From assembly GCA_002786165.1 (NCBI GenBank), contig PEQK01000010.1, forward strand, positions 1 through 64,000: a stretch of 64,000 nucleotides of DNA. Reading direction: 5' to 3'. Positions 44,946-54,247 of the stretch are shown one piece after another. Within the stretch, counting starts at the first letter, position 1. Every line of letters begins with the position of its first letter. The DNA is from Legionella sp. Lineage in GTDB: Bacteria > Pseudomonadota > Gammaproteobacteria > Legionellales > Legionellaceae. Both the position numbers and the translations under genes were made by a program. Under the pieces are notes generated by a model. It saw only the letters and a program-made list of their open reading frames with translations. It was not told where the DNA came from and ran no database searches.

Positions 44946-46165
44946 CACACCACTGCGGTACGCGTGACTTCATCCGCAAAGGCTTTAAAGGATTCGTGGA
45001 TATGTGCCATCATTTCGGCCGTTAATCCATGATGACATCCCATTAAAATACCACCACGCATCACATTGTCTGTATGTTCATAGCCCGCATCAACACGTCG
45101 ACACTCGATGTTTTTAAATCCAGGTTGTCTCAAAATATTACCCGTAAATACAGTACGTGTTTGGATATTGCGTTTTTCTAAGAAAATTTGTAATTGAGTA
45201 CGCGTGAATGGGGCAGAATCTTTAATGGTCAAAGGATAAGCCAACCAGCCGGTACGAGAATTTGGCAATTGCTTAGGCAAAATAAACCAGTTTTCATATT
45301 CTTTGAAAAACTGATCTTGGATCGAAAACCATTTTTCGCGGGTTGCAATATTGTCATTCAATTTGCTCAATTGGACCAGGCCAAACGCTGCACCCATTTC
45401 AGAGGGTTCAATGTTATACCCCAACGCTTCGAATACAAATTTCGCATCATAAGGAATGTCATCTACTTTGACATGAAAACGATTTTCAATCGCTTCAGAT
45501 TCGACAAATAAAGAAGAACTACGACCCCAACTACGCAATAGCTTAGCGCGGCTTGCCAATTCTTCAGTGTTCACACACAACATACCACCGTTACCCGCAC
45601 AGTTGATCACATGTGATCCATAAAAACTGGTGGTGCTCAAATCGGTATAACGACCCACAGACAACCCATCAACTGTTGCGCCTAAAGTATCCGCAGAATC
45701 TTCGATCAAGATTAAATTGTATTTATCGGCAAGCGCTCGTAATGCTTTCCAATCAGGAAGATTGCCCAACAAATTAGGGATCATCATCGCTTTGGTTTTA
45801 GGCGTGATCATCTCTTCCACTTTTTTTGCATCAATATTATAAGTGCCTGGTTCAACATCAACAAACACCGGAATCAATTTGTTACGCACCAAAGGAGCTA
45901 CTGTAGTAGAAAATGTCAAAATAGGTGTAATGACTTCAGAGCCTTCGGGTAAATTCAAAATTTCAATCGCAAGATAATTCGCAGAAGAACCTGAATTGAC
46001 CATAATACCGTGCTGTTTTTGAAACAATGCCGATACTTTTTCTTCCATTTCGCGAACATGCTTGCCCATTTGGGTCGATGTTCTGAGTACATTGACGACA
46101 GCTGCAATTTCTTCTTCACCATGTACCGTACGGCCATAAGGGACGCTTAAATATTCTGTTGACAT
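44945..46165 (-). CDS. rfbH: PLP-dependent sugar 3-dehydratase (RfbH/DdhC-like) lacking Fe-S cysteines
   Basis: 406 residues, aminotransferase fold. Asp156 (IEDSADTLGA) is present, while the Schiff-base Lys is replaced by His185 in TTSFYGSHVINCAGNGG, the change that defines C3-dehydratases such as E1 (DdhC/RfbH) and ColD. E1 also needs a [2Fe-2S] cluster held by four Cys with C-x57-C-x-C-x7-C spacing. Here only Cys189, 197, 355 and 377 exist, with other spacing, and no DdhD reductase gene is seen. It probably removes the C3 hydroxyl of CDP-4-keto-6-deoxyglucose, perhaps by a ColD-like, cluster-free route. Confidence 0.78.
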   Translation of the reverse strand: MSTEYLSVPYGRTVHGEEEIAAVVNVLRTSTQMGKHVREMEEKVSALFQKQHGIMVNSGSSANYLAIEILNLPEGSEVITPILTFSTTVAPLVRNKLIPVFVDVEPGTYNIDAKKVEEMITPKTKAMMIPNLLGNLPDWKALRALADKYNLILIEDSADTLGATVDGLSVGRYTDLSTTSFYGSHVINCAGNGGMLCVNTEELASRAKLLRSWGRSSSLFVESEAIENRFHVKVDDIPYDAKFVFEALGYNIEPSEMGAAFGLVQLSKLNDNIATREKWFSIQDQFFKEYENWFILPKQLPNSRTGWLAYPLTIKDSAPFTRTQLQIFLEKRNIQTRTVFTGNILRQPGFKNIECRRVDAGYEHTDNVMRGGILMGCHHGLTAEMMAHIHESFKAFADEVTRTAVV

Positions 46166-46183
46166 GATTCTTCCTCAATAAAA

Positions 46184-47263
46184 TTAAACCACGGAATGTG
46201 GGTCACATCCCAAATACTCATCAATCTGCTGCAACGTAAATGCGCGCATATTGTCTTCAACCAACGCCGTTTTATGCCACACGACAATGTTTTTCAATGT
46301 ATCTAACAATTCCCAACGGGGTGACCAGTGCAAATAAGAAGTCGCTTTGGAACTATCTAATGCTAAAGAGTGTGCTTCATGAGGTTGGTGTTCACTTTGG
46401 TAGTCGACTTTAGACACACCATCCCAAATTTGCAACAAATGCTCTACAATCCAACCCACTTCATGGGTCTTTTGCTGGGTCGGGCCAAAATTCCAGCCTT
46501 GCGAATATTGAACAGGATCGTTATATAATAAACGAGCCAATTGTAGATAGCCTTGAAGCGGTTCTAACACATGCTGCCAAGGTCGTACGGCATGGGGAAA
46601 GCGCAATACCACATTTTGTTCAGCGATACAGGCTCGCATCACATCTGGTACCAAGCGATCAGAAGCCCAATCACCGCCACCAATCACATTTCCGGCACGG
46701 GCCGACGCTAATCCTATACCGGCATCCATAAAAAAGGAATTGCGATACGCATCCGTCACCAACTCGGCACAACCTTTGCTAGAACTGTAAGGGTCAAAAC
46801 CACCCATGGGTTCATTTTCTCGATAACCCCAAATCATTTCACGATTGGCATAACATTTGTCGGACGTGATGTTGACCACCGCACGTACAGAAGGAGTATG
46901 ACGAGCGGCTTCCAGTACATGAACTGTACCCATCACATTGACTTGATAGGTATCCACAGGATGCTGATAAGAATGTCGCACCAAAGATTGCGCTGCCAAA
47001 TGCAGTACAATATCGGGCTTAAAGGTCTGCATGGTTTGCAACAAAAACGCTGGGTCACAAATATCACCCACAACGCTTTGCATCTGTTGTGCCACACGGG
47101 CTTGGGTGAATAGATTGATATCACCTTCAGGGGCAAGGGCATAGCCACACACATCAGCACCCAAATGCTGCAACCACAACGACAACCAGCTGCCTTTGAA
47201 TCCAGTATGTCCGGTTAAAAATACTTTTTTACCTTGCCAAAATGATTGCAGTTCATTCTTCAT
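46184..47263 (-). CDS. rfbG: CDP-glucose 4,6-dehydratase
   Basis: 359 residues, extended [23 protein letters not shown] (about 12-31) is the signature start of RfbG/Ddh[14 protein letters not shown] has the Thr-Ser-Asp-Lys catalytic set that replaces TDE of RmlB, and [12 protein letters not shown] gives Tyr and Lys. It makes CDP-4-keto-6-deoxyglucose from CDP-glucose. ATG at 47263 is chosen since it precedes the conserved start by the usual distance; the frame is open to 47290. It overlaps rfbF by 11 bases and rfbH follows after 18. Confidence 0.93.
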   Translation of the reverse strand: MKNELQSFWQGKKVFLTGHTGFKGSWLSLWLQHLGADVCGYALAPEGDINLFTQARVAQQMQSVVGDICDPAFLLQTMQTFKPDIVLHLAAQSLVRHSYQHPVDTYQVNVMGTVHVLEAARHTPSVRAVVNITSDKCYANREMIWGYRENEPMGGFDPYSSSKGCAELVTDAYRNSFFMDAGIGLASARAGNVIGGGDWASDRLVPDVMRACIAEQNVVLRFPHAVRPWQHVLEPLQGYLQLARLLYNDPVQYSQGWNFGPTQQKTHEVGWIVEHLLQIWDGVSKVDYQSEHQPHEAHSLALDSSKATSYLHWSPRWELLDTLKNIVVWHKTALVEDNMRAFTLQQIDEYLGCDPHSVV

Positions 47264-48029
47264 GCCACACCTTCCAAGGCGCTTGCCCATCTTTCCACAA
47301 ATCTTCTAGTTGTTTTTTATGCAACAACGTATCCATAGGTTGCCAAAATCCTTCATGAAAATAAGCCGACATCTGACCTTCACTGGCTAAACGCTCCACG
47401 GGCTCTTTTTCCCAAGTGGTCGCATCGCCTTCAATATAATCCAGCACTTTTGGCGATAATACGAAAAATCCACCACTGATCCAACCGCCTTCCCCCGTGG
47501 GTTTTTCACAAAAACTATTGACGCGATGATTGTCGATGGTTAATGCGCCAAAACGGCCTGGCATTTGAGTGGCTGTCACAGTCGCCAATCTTTTTTTCTC
47601 TTGGTGGAATGCAATGAGTTTTTTGATGTCAATATCACTGACGCCATCTCCATAGGTAAAACAAAAGTCTTCCCCATCTAAATAGGGTTGAATTCGTTTC
47701 AAACGGCCACCGGTCATGGTTTTTTCGCCCGTGTCCACAAGAGTCACAGACCAAGGTTCAGCGCTATTTTGATGGACTTTCATTTTATTGTTGGCCAAAT
47801 CAAACGTCACATTCGACGTATGTAAAAAATAATTGGCAAAATACTCTTTGATCACATAGCCTTTGTAACCCAAGCAGACAATAAATTCAGTCAATCCATG
47901 TGCCGCATACATCTTCATGATATGCCAGAGAATGGGCTTACCACCGATTTCAACCATTGGCTTTGGTCGCAAATCCGTTTCTTCACTCAAACGCGTCCCA
48001 TATCCCCCTGCTAAAATAACCACTTTCAT
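47253..48029 (-). CDS. rfbF: Glucose-1-phosphate cytidylyltransferase
   Basis: 258 residues. [25 protein letters not shown]-type start (GGYGTRL at 8-14), [15 protein letters not shown], and [14 protein letters not shown] (metal site) are the standard RfbF/DdhA features. It produces CDP-glucose, committing glucose-1-phosphate to the CDP-3,6-dideoxyhexose branch. ATG at 48029 has AAGG seven bases upstream; a GTG directly before it is the alternative. First gene of the CDP-sugar run, 63 bases after pgi. Confidence 0.94.
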   Translation of the reverse strand: MKVVILAGGYGTRLSEETDLRPKPMVEIGGKPILWHIMKMYAAHGLTEFIVCLGYKGYVIKEYFANYFLHTSNVTFDLANNKMKVHQNSAEPWSVTLVDTGEKTMTGGRLKRIQPYLDGEDFCFTYGDGVSDIDIKKLIAFHQEKKRLATVTATQMPGRFGALTIDNHRVNSFCEKPTGEGGWISGGFFVLSPKVLDYIEGDATTWEKEPVERLASEGQMSAYFHEGFWQPMDTLLHKKQLEDLWKDGQAPWKVWHEE

Positions 48030-48092
48030 CACAGCACCTTAATTTTATGAAACCATTTTAATTTTTTGACCACACCATTTTAACTATCTGGT

Positions 48093-49538
48093 TTACGACA
48101 CAATAATAGAGGCCTTATTCGGCAAAAATTGCGCCATTTTTTGTTTCATTCGTTCCACACCAGGTTGATCAAACGGATTGATGTTCCATATCACCGATTG
48201 AACGAACACTTTATGCTCATACAATGCAATCAAAGCCCCAATAGTTCGGGGAGAATTATCCACCAATTGCAAATGATTACAAGGGATATGTCGATTCGGA
48301 TTGTCTTCTTCTTTGATCTCGCACAACAACGCTTCTTTATGTTGATCGATAATATCCGTGTCCTGTGATCGCACACTGATCAAATCAGCACTAAGACGAT
48401 GCGTGCCTTGAGACAGTAATTGAAAATAACTATGTTGAGCTTGATTCCCAGAGCCACCCCAAATGATCGGTACCGTCGCATAATTCAAATCACGACCTTG
48501 TCTATCGATGGATTTACCATTACTTTCCATTTCTAATTGTTGTAGATAAGGCACAAACCATTGAAGAGATTGTGCATAGGTCAAAATCAACAAATTGTGA
48601 ATCTTTAAATTATTGTTATTCCAGATACCCAGCAAGGCCAACATGATCGGCATATTTTGTAAAACGTCAGCTTCATGAAAATGCTCATCCATCTGCGAGG
48701 CACCTTGGAGCAATTCGATAAAATGTTCGAACCCAATGGCAATACAAGTGATTAAATTAATGGCCGAACAAACAGAGTATCGCCCGCCAACCCAAGACCA
48801 TACGGGTAAAATATGCTGAAAGGCCATGGATTGTGCTTTTTCAATATCTGCCGTCACGGCAATAAAATGAGGCGACGCATAACTTGCATACTGCCCCCAC
48901 TCCAAAGCACGTGAAGCATTTAGTAAGGTCTCGGCCGTCGTAAAGGACTTAGAAGACACAATAAACAAAGTCGTTTCGGGATTAAGATCTGCCACAACCC
49001 GTTGAAATGCGGCCGTATCAAATTCGGAGATAAAATGAAATTTCAGCGTTTTAATCATTTTATCAGCCAAAGCATCAATACAAAATTGAGGTCCAAGCAT
49101 GGATCCACCAATACCGATATTGATGATGTCAGTTACCGGCTTACCAGTGTGACCCAACCATTGCCCAGAACGAATTTGATCCGCGATCGCGCCCATTCGG
49201 GCACGCACAGCAATAATGTCTTGTTTGACATTCACATCATTGACCCATAATGGTTCATCACCAAAATGCCGCAATGCTGTATGTAAGGCAGGAGAAGTTC
49301 GATTCAAGGGATAACCAGTCATTAATTGAGAAATCAATGGTTTGATTTGACAGTCTTCTGCCAACACACCCAATAATTTTAAAGCCGTATCGTCTATTTT
49401 TTGATGGCTAAAATCTAGCGTAATAGCATCAGTGTGCAAAATCAAAGGCATTTCTGTTTGCCAAACAGCTTTATAATGAAGGGTTTGAGCATGCTCCTCA
49501 AGCTTTTTCCAACTGGCCCTTTGTGTTAACAGCATCAT
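48093..49538 (-). CDS. pgi: Glucose-6-phosphate isomerase
   Basis: 481 residues, somewhat shorter than the 549 of E. coli Pgi. NIGIGGSMLGPQ binds the phosphate, VSSKSFTTAETLLNA is the sugar-binding loop, VGGRYSVCSAINL contains the family signature, and NPFDQPGVERMKQKM holds the C-terminal signature. Interconverts glucose-6-phosphate and fructose-6-phosphate, linking glycolysis to the glucose-1-phosphate used by rfbA and rfbF. A pgi gene at the end of an O-antigen locus is frequent. ATG 49538 is preferred; the frame is open to a TTG at 49562. Confidence 0.94.
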   Translation of the reverse strand: MMLLTQRASWKKLEEHAQTLHYKAVWQTEMPLILHTDAITLDFSHQKIDDTALKLLGVLAEDCQIKPLISQLMTGYPLNRTSPALHTALRHFGDEPLWVNDVNVKQDIIAVRARMGAIADQIRSGQWLGHTGKPVTDIINIGIGGSMLGPQFCIDALADKMIKTLKFHFISEFDTAAFQRVVADLNPETTLFIVSSKSFTTAETLLNASRALEWGQYASYASPHFIAVTADIEKAQSMAFQHILPVWSWVGGRYSVCSAINLITCIAIGFEHFIELLQGASQMDEHFHEADVLQNMPIMLALLGIWNNNNLKIHNLLILTYAQSLQWFVPYLQQLEMESNGKSIDRQGRDLNYATVPIIWGGSGNQAQHSYFQLLSQGTHRLSADLISVRSQDTDIIDQHKEALLCEIKEEDNPNRHIPCNHLQLVDNSPRTIGALIALYEHKVFVQSVIWNINPFDQPGVERMKQKMAQFLPNKASIIVS

Positions 49539-49763
49539 GCTTCTTTCCCAATCCTTGAACAATTTTTATGAGCAAAAATTGTAACTGAAATTTTTCTTTG
49601 TGGACATAGCTTTTTTACTTTTATGCATGATTTTTGACCTTTGGTTTTTTATATTCTATGATTATTTGCTTTAAAACCCACCTTATACGGCAGACGAGAG
49701 CACGCCCAACCCTAGACATCTCTATAAAATTCAGGCAAAATCGCCGAAATATTGTACTATATA

Positions 49764-49777
49764 GCGCGCGTTCGCGC
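49764..49777 (+). other. GC hairpin in the accB leader
   Basis: GCGCG and CGCGC pair around CGTT, 20 bases before the accB start. It is the only strongly GC stretch in the 258-base divergent gap between pgi and accB; a promoter must lie here but no hexamer pair was convincing. A regulatory role is possible but not supported by further signals. Confidence 0.3.
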
Positions 49778-49796
49778 ACCATAAAGAGAGAATCAC

Positions 49797-50261
49797 ATGA
49801 ATATTCGTAAAATCAAACCTTTAATTGAATGGCTGGTAGAGATTGGCTTTACTGAAATAGAAATCAAAGAAGGCGAAGAGTCCTTGCGACTTGGGCGTCA
49901 ACCCCAACAAGCCGCTCATCATCATTCACCTGCTTATGTGCAATTTCCTGCAACATCCGCGCCACAACAACACGCTGCGCCGGCACCTAGTATAGAAGCA
50001 CCGGTTACCAAAGAGGTCATCACCGCTGGACATCCTGTGTTATCTCCCATGGTCGGCACATTGTATACATCTCCATCTCCTGATGCGGCCGCTTTTGTCA
50101 CTATGGGCCAAGCTGTTAAAGCAGGCGACACGTTATGTATTATCGAAGCAATGAAGATGTTTAACGAAATCGAAGCGGACCGTTCTGGTATTATTACTGG
50201 AATTTTAGTGGCCAATGGCGAACCCGTAGAGTTTGGCCAACCCTTGTTTATCATTGAATAA
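49797..50261 (+). CDS. accB: Acetyl-CoA carboxylase biotin carboxyl carrier protein
   Basis: 154 residues, as expected for AccB. An N-terminal helical part (1-35) is followed by a Pro/Ala/His-rich linker (about 36-75) and the biotinyl domain, with the biotin attachment Lys120 in EAMKMFNE and the thumb region [16 protein letters not shown]. Carries carboxybiotin between AccC and the carboxyltransferase in the first step of fatty acid synthesis. Followed by accC after 11 bases, the usual operon. Confidence 0.97.
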   Translation: MNIRKIKPLIEWLVEIGFTEIEIKEGEESLRLGRQPQQAAHHHSPAYVQFPATSAPQQHAAPAPSIEAPVTKEVITAGHPVLSPMVGTLYTSPSPDAAAFVTMGQAVKAGDTLCIIEAMKMFNEIEADRSGIITGILVANGEPVEFGQPLFIIE

Positions 50262-50272
50262 GGGGATATATC

Positions 50273-51613
50273 ATGTTGTCTAAAATTGTTATTGCCAATC
50301 GCGGCGAAATTGCATTACGTATTTTGCGCGCGTGTAAAGAACTCGGTATCCAAACGGTAGCTGTCCACTCTGAAGTCGATAAAGACTTATTACATGTTCG
50401 TTTGGCAGATGAAACCGTATGCATAGGTCCAGGCCCTTCGCAAAAAAGCTATTTGAACATCCCTGCGATTATATCTGCTGCGGAAATTACAGATGCGGTT
50501 GCCATCCATCCCGGATATGGATTTTTATCTGAAAATGCTGATTTTGCAGATATCGTTGAGCAAAGTGGTTTTCGTTTTATCGGCCCACGTGCGGATACCA
50601 TTCGCATGATGGGAGACAAAGTCTCTGCCATTGCCGCCATGAAAAAGGCAGGCGTTCCTTGCGTCCCTGGATCAGATGGTCCTTTGACCGAAGACAATTT
50701 ACTGAACCTTTCGTTGGCCAAAAAAATTGGGTACCCCGTGATCATCAAAGCAGCGGGCGGTGGTGGTGGTCGTGGTATGCGAGTGGTACATAGTGAAGCA
50801 CATCTTTTGAATGCCATTGCTTTAACTCGAAGTGAAGCCAAAGCAGCCTTCTCAAACTCCATGGTCTACATGGAAAAATTCTTAGAAAACCCCAGACATA
50901 TTGAATTTCAGGTCTTGGGCGATGGCAAAGGCCATGCGGTGCATTTAGGAGAACGTGATTGCTCCATGCAACGTCGCCATCAGAAAGTGCTTGAAGAAGC
51001 GCCAGCGCCTGGCATTACCGACAAAATACGTCAAAAAATTGGCGCTATCGTTGTCAAAGCGTGTTGTGAATTAAAATACCGTGGTGCAGGGACGTTTGAA
51101 TTCCTTTATCAAGATGGTTGTTTTTATTTTATTGAAATGAATACGCGCATCCAAGTAGAGCACCCCGTCACTGAAATGATCACGGGTATCGATTTGGTCA
51201 AAGAGCAAATTAAAATTGCCAGCGATCTCCCATTTACTTTAAAACAAAACGATATTCACTTTCGTGGTCATGCCTTAGAATGCCGCATTAACGCAGAAGA
51301 TCCTCAGACTTTTATGCCGTGCCCAGGTAAGGTCAATCTCTTGCATGCACCAGGAGGACCTGGCATTCGTTTTGATTCGCATCTCTACAGCTCTTATACT
51401 GTCCCACCCAATTATGATTCAATGATTGGTAAATTGATTTCTTACGGTGAAGACCGCGCGCAAGCGTTTGCTCGTATGCGAAATGCCTTAGATGAAATTG
51501 TGATTGATGGCATCAAGACCAATCTTCCTTTACATCAGCGTATTTTACATAACCATGATTTTATCGAAGGTGGCACAAATATTCATTATCTTGAAACCTT
51601 ATTGAAAGAGTAA
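50273..51613 (+). CDS. accC: Acetyl-CoA carboxylase biotin carboxylase subunit
   Basis: 446 residues, the standard length. It begins [20 protein letters not shown], has the ATP-grasp glycine-rich loop [16 protein letters not shown], and [19 protein letters not shown] and [17 protein letters not shown] with the catalytic Glu, Asn and Arg residues. Carboxylates the biotin of AccB using ATP and bicarbonate. It shares the operon with accB and prmA, whose start is three bases downstream. Confidence 0.97.
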   Translation: MLSKIVIANRGEIALRILRACKELGIQTVAVHSEVDKDLLHVRLADETVCIGPGPSQKSYLNIPAIISAAEITDAVAIHPGYGFLSENADFADIVEQSGFRFIGPRADTIRMMGDKVSAIAAMKKAGVPCVPGSDGPLTEDNLLNLSLAKKIGYPVIIKAAGGGGGRGMRVVHSEAHLLNAIALTRSEAKAAFSNSMVYMEKFLENPRHIEFQVLGDGKGHAVHLGERDCSMQRRHQKVLEEAPAPGITDKIRQKIGAIVVKACCELKYRGAGTFEFLYQDGCFYFIEMNTRIQVEHPVTEMITGIDLVKEQIKIASDLPFTLKQNDIHFRGHALECRINAEDPQTFMPCPGKVNLLHAPGGPGIRFDSHLYSSYTVPPNYDSMIGKLISYGEDRAQAFARMRNALDEIVIDGIKTNLPLHQRILHNHDFIEGGTNIHYLETLLKE

Positions 51614-51616
51614 TGA

Positions 51617-52516
51617 ATGATGATGCAACAACTAAAAATAGAACATTGCACACAACATGATGTCGAGCTTTTATCGGATTTATTAGAGCTGCATGGGGCA
51701 TTATCTGTCACGATGACGGATCAATTCGATGACCCGATTCTGGAACCAGAACCAGGTACAGTGCCATTATGGCCCCATGTGATCATGCAAGCTTTATATG
51801 AACCTGAGGTGGATGTATCCTCTATCATTCAGCTGATTATGCTTCAATATCCATCAGCCCTGTGTTCGGTAGAGAATGTGGTCGAACAAGAATGGGAAAA
51901 AACCTGTTTGGTTGACTTTCAACCCCAGCAATTTGGGCAGCGTTTATGGATTTGTCCTTCTTGGCATACACCGCCAGAACCCGATGCAGTGAATCTTATT
52001 TTAGATCCGGGGTTGGCATTCGGAACCGGATCGCATGGCACAACAGCGCTCTGTTTAACTTGGCTTGAGCAGGAAAATTTAAAAGACAAAACCATGATCG
52101 ATTATGGGTGTGGTTCTGGTATTTTAAGTGTCGCGGCCTTAAAACTAGGTGCAAAACAAGTGCATGCGGTGGATATTGACCCACAAGCACTGACAGCGAC
52201 TGAAAGCAATGCAGTTATCAACAACATTGATGGTAATGACTTAAAGGTTGGTTACCCTGATGGGTTACATACAACGGTCGACTTGATTGTGGCTAATATT
52301 TTATTAACCCCATTGCTGGAATTAAAACAATCCTTCCATCATTTACTGAATCATTCTGGGGTTTTAGCGGTATCCGGTATTTTGGGCAGCCAAACCGAAC
52401 AACTCACAGATGCCTATCAATCCTATTTTAAACTGCGCCACGCAGATCGAGATGGCGATTGGGCGTTACTGGTATTTGAAAAAATCAATGATCATTTGGA
52501 TACGTATTTGAATTGA
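51617..52516 (+). CDS. prmA: Ribosomal protein L11 methyltransferase
   Basis: 299 residues. VNLILDPGLAFGTGSHGTT is the PrmA hallmark before the SAM motif MIDYGCGSGILSVAALKLGA, and VDLIVANILLTPL provides the N-x-L-x4 motif IV. It trimethylates amino groups of L11. Three consecutive ATG codons open the gene, so the exact first residue is uncertain by two. accBC-prmA order is common in gammaproteobacteria. A strong terminator hairpin follows 75 bases after the stop. Confidence 0.95.
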   Translation: MMMQQLKIEHCTQHDVELLSDLLELHGALSVTMTDQFDDPILEPEPGTVPLWPHVIMQALYEPEVDVSSIIQLIMLQYPSALCSVENVVEQEWEKTCLVDFQPQQFGQRLWICPSWHTPPEPDAVNLILDPGLAFGTGSHGTTALCLTWLEQENLKDKTMIDYGCGSGILSVAALKLGAKQVHAVDIDPQALTATESNAVINNIDGNDLKVGYPDGLHTTVDLIVANILLTPLLELKQSFHHLLNHSGVLAVSGILGSQTEQLTDAYQSYFKLRHADRDGDWALLVFEKINDHLDTYLN

Positions 52517-52535
52517 AAATCAGGTGTCTTTTCAG

Positions 52536-52558
52536 CCCCTCATCTACCCGTTGGGCAC
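52536..52558. repeat. Dispersed GC-rich repeat, copy A (left half only)
   Basis: CCCCTCATCTACCCGTTGGG plus CAC matches the first half of the repeat seen more fully at 57007-57056 and 60412-60465. The second half (CTTCTCCCC...GAAGG) is missing here and is replaced by unrelated T-rich sequence. Confidence 0.5.
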
Positions 52559-52590
52559 ATGTTTTCTTTTACTACATCGCGTTTTCTGCG

Positions 52591-52616
52591 TAAGTTGGGC
52601 CGAACGGCCCAACTTA
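52591..52616. terminator. Strong hairpin after prmA
   Basis: TAAGTTGGGCCG and CGGCCCAACTTA pair perfectly over twelve bases around AA (or 11 bases around GAAC). It is 75 bases after the prmA stop and is followed by CCTTATTT, a weak T run. Probably the end of the accBC-prmA transcript. Confidence 0.7.
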
Positions 52617-52663
52617 CCTTATTTCGCGATGGAGACTGAGTGTTGTTAATGTTTGATGTTAAA

Positions 52664-52683
52664 ATTAACACATATGTGTTAAT
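52664..52683. promoter_or_regulatory. 20-bp perfect palindrome before the F-box-like gene
   Basis: ATTAACACAT is followed directly by its reverse complement, ending 35 bases before the start codon. It is placed where an operator for a dimeric regulator, or overlap with the -10 region, would be expected. No -10/-35 pair was assigned with confidence. Confidence 0.6.
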
Positions 52684-52718
52684 AAAATGTCTCAAAAACC
52701 ATTACTGTAGGGTACATT

Positions 52719-54092
52719 ATGAGTGATAACATCGAAGAGCTCGGCTTAAAAATTATAAACAAAACCAATAATTTAATAAATGAAATTACAAAGAAACGCC
52801 ACTCTATAACGCCCTCCAACTTAACTCCATATTTTCAAGCCGTAGAGAATTTTCTAGTATCAATAGATATCATGAAGATAACGTCACCCTTCACAAAGCT
52901 AAAAGAGTCAGCACAAGAAGGTCTAAAAGCAGTATATGCAAAATCTTTGGATCTCACACAACTGAATGAATCAAAACCCGGCTTGCTTGCAAAATTATTT
53001 CCTAAATCTTCTGAAATACAACCCGAAGACTATGCTGAATCTCGACAAAAAGAGTATGAGAGTGCCTTTAAAATACGGAAAGGGTTGTCTATATTTCCAA
53101 ATATTTTTCCTAATTTTTCCATTGAAAACTGGATCGCGCCACTCCCAAAAACAATCATTGAGGAAGAATGGGATGCTCTAGAACATTTAGTTGAACGTTT
53201 TAATCACGCTGTAGAAATTAATAACTCTTTAAAAACAACGAAAGTTAAAAACTCCCACACCCAATTGTCAAAATTAAATATTGATACAGTAAAACTAATA
53301 TTATCTTATCTTAATCCTATTGAATTGATTGCTGTACATCAGAGTCCTGAATGTAATATTGGACTTCGAATTGAAGAAAGCATGAATGACTCCATGGGCA
53401 AAATGAAAGAAGATGGATTTCCTGAGCATGCATTTTTCTATCTCAAGGTGAATCCACTGATCATTTCATTTGATAATAATTTGTACCGTTCTTTAAAACA
53501 ATTGCTGCAAGACGGATTTCATCCAGCCATATTCAATACCATTGATCCAAAACGTTTCGTTCATGCGCCATGCATTGAAAATGCTGCGTTTGACGAGCAA
53601 CTGCTTACCGCTGAGACTTTTCCTGATAACCATCGCGTAGTTCGAGGAAGAGACGAGGGTAATAAACCCTTTATCGGTATACTGAACAGCAAAAACATTC
53701 CAGTGAGATTTTATCAATACGATCATCATCGTCACAACTTTTGGGAAAACGATACGGGGCCCCTTGGCAATCTTGATGTGGCTGAATTAAAAATACCTAT
53801 TACCCGAAGTATCAACTTCAAGGCCGAACCTTCAGATATAAAAAATTCAACTTATGGCGTAGCAGAAGGTAAGAACATTGAGCCTTCATTTGAAAAATGG
53901 CAGGAATGGTTAGCGTTGTTTTTGAGTTATATCAATGAATCCTGTCCTAAAAAAAATGGTGATAGTTATGATCCATTCATTTTAGAAGGGTTACGTGTAA
54001 AACTGGCTCACATCGTAAGCGATCGATATCCCTGTGTTGACAGGGCAGAATATCCAGAAACAGAATTACCGCATACCAGACCCGGTTGGTGA
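52719..54092 (+). CDS. Protein with F-box-like motif, unknown function
   Basis: 457 residues, no signal peptide, mostly helical and charged. Residues 183-215 (LSKLNIDTVKLILSYLNPIE, then LIAVHQ) follow the F-box pattern L-x(4)-L-x(2)-I-L-x-Y-L-x(4)-L-x(2)-h. F-box proteins link substrates to eukaryotic SCF ubiquitin ligases through Skp1; in intracellular bacteria such as Legionella they occur in secreted effectors. The remaining regions match nothing I know. The C-terminal part (about 270-457) is rich in Asp, Pro and aromatics and may form a separate domain. A single F-box-like motif read by eye can be a chance match. Confidence 0.55.
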   Translation: MSDNIEELGLKIINKTNNLINEITKKRHSITPSNLTPYFQAVENFLVSIDIMKITSPFTKLKESAQEGLKAVYAKSLDLTQLNESKPGLLAKLFPKSSEIQPEDYAESRQKEYESAFKIRKGLSIFPNIFPNFSIENWIAPLPKTIIEEEWDALEHLVERFNHAVEINNSLKTTKVKNSHTQLSKLNIDTVKLILSYLNPIELIAVHQSPECNIGLRIEESMNDSMGKMKEDGFPEHAFFYLKVNPLIISFDNNLYRSLKQLLQDGFHPAIFNTIDPKRFVHAPCIENAAFDEQLLTAETFPDNHRVVRGRDEGNKPFIGILNSKNIPVRFYQYDHHRHNFWENDTGPLGNLDVAELKIPITRSINFKAEPSDIKNSTYGVAEGKNIEPSFEKWQEWLALFLSYINESCPKKNGDSYDPFILEGLRVKLAHIVSDRYPCVDRAEYPETELPHTRPGW

Positions 54093-54121
54093 TGCCATAT
54101 AAGACCAGTATTGTTGTAAAT

Positions 54122-54154
54122 AATATTCCTTCTCCCCTTGAGAGAAGGAATATT
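54122..54154. terminator. Hairpin between the F-box-like gene and mdh
   Basis: AATATTCCTTCTC (54122-54134) and GAGAAGGAATATT (54142-54154) form a perfect 13-bp stem with a seven-base loop, 30 bases past the stop of the rightward gene. The core resembles the second half of the dispersed repeat at 57007 and 60412. Convergent position with mdh suggests bidirectional termination. Confidence 0.65.
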
Positions 54155-54247
54155 CTGGATTTATTCAATAACGTCTATGGCCGAGGAGACGTTGGTAGCC
54201 TCCAAGTATGTGTATTATCGGCGGCTACATTACAAGAACCAAACCAC

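Noticed and set aside
53977-54168. 63-residue leftward frame overlapping the end of the F-box-like gene and the hairpin
   Set aside because: It runs through the terminator hairpin and has no supporting signals.
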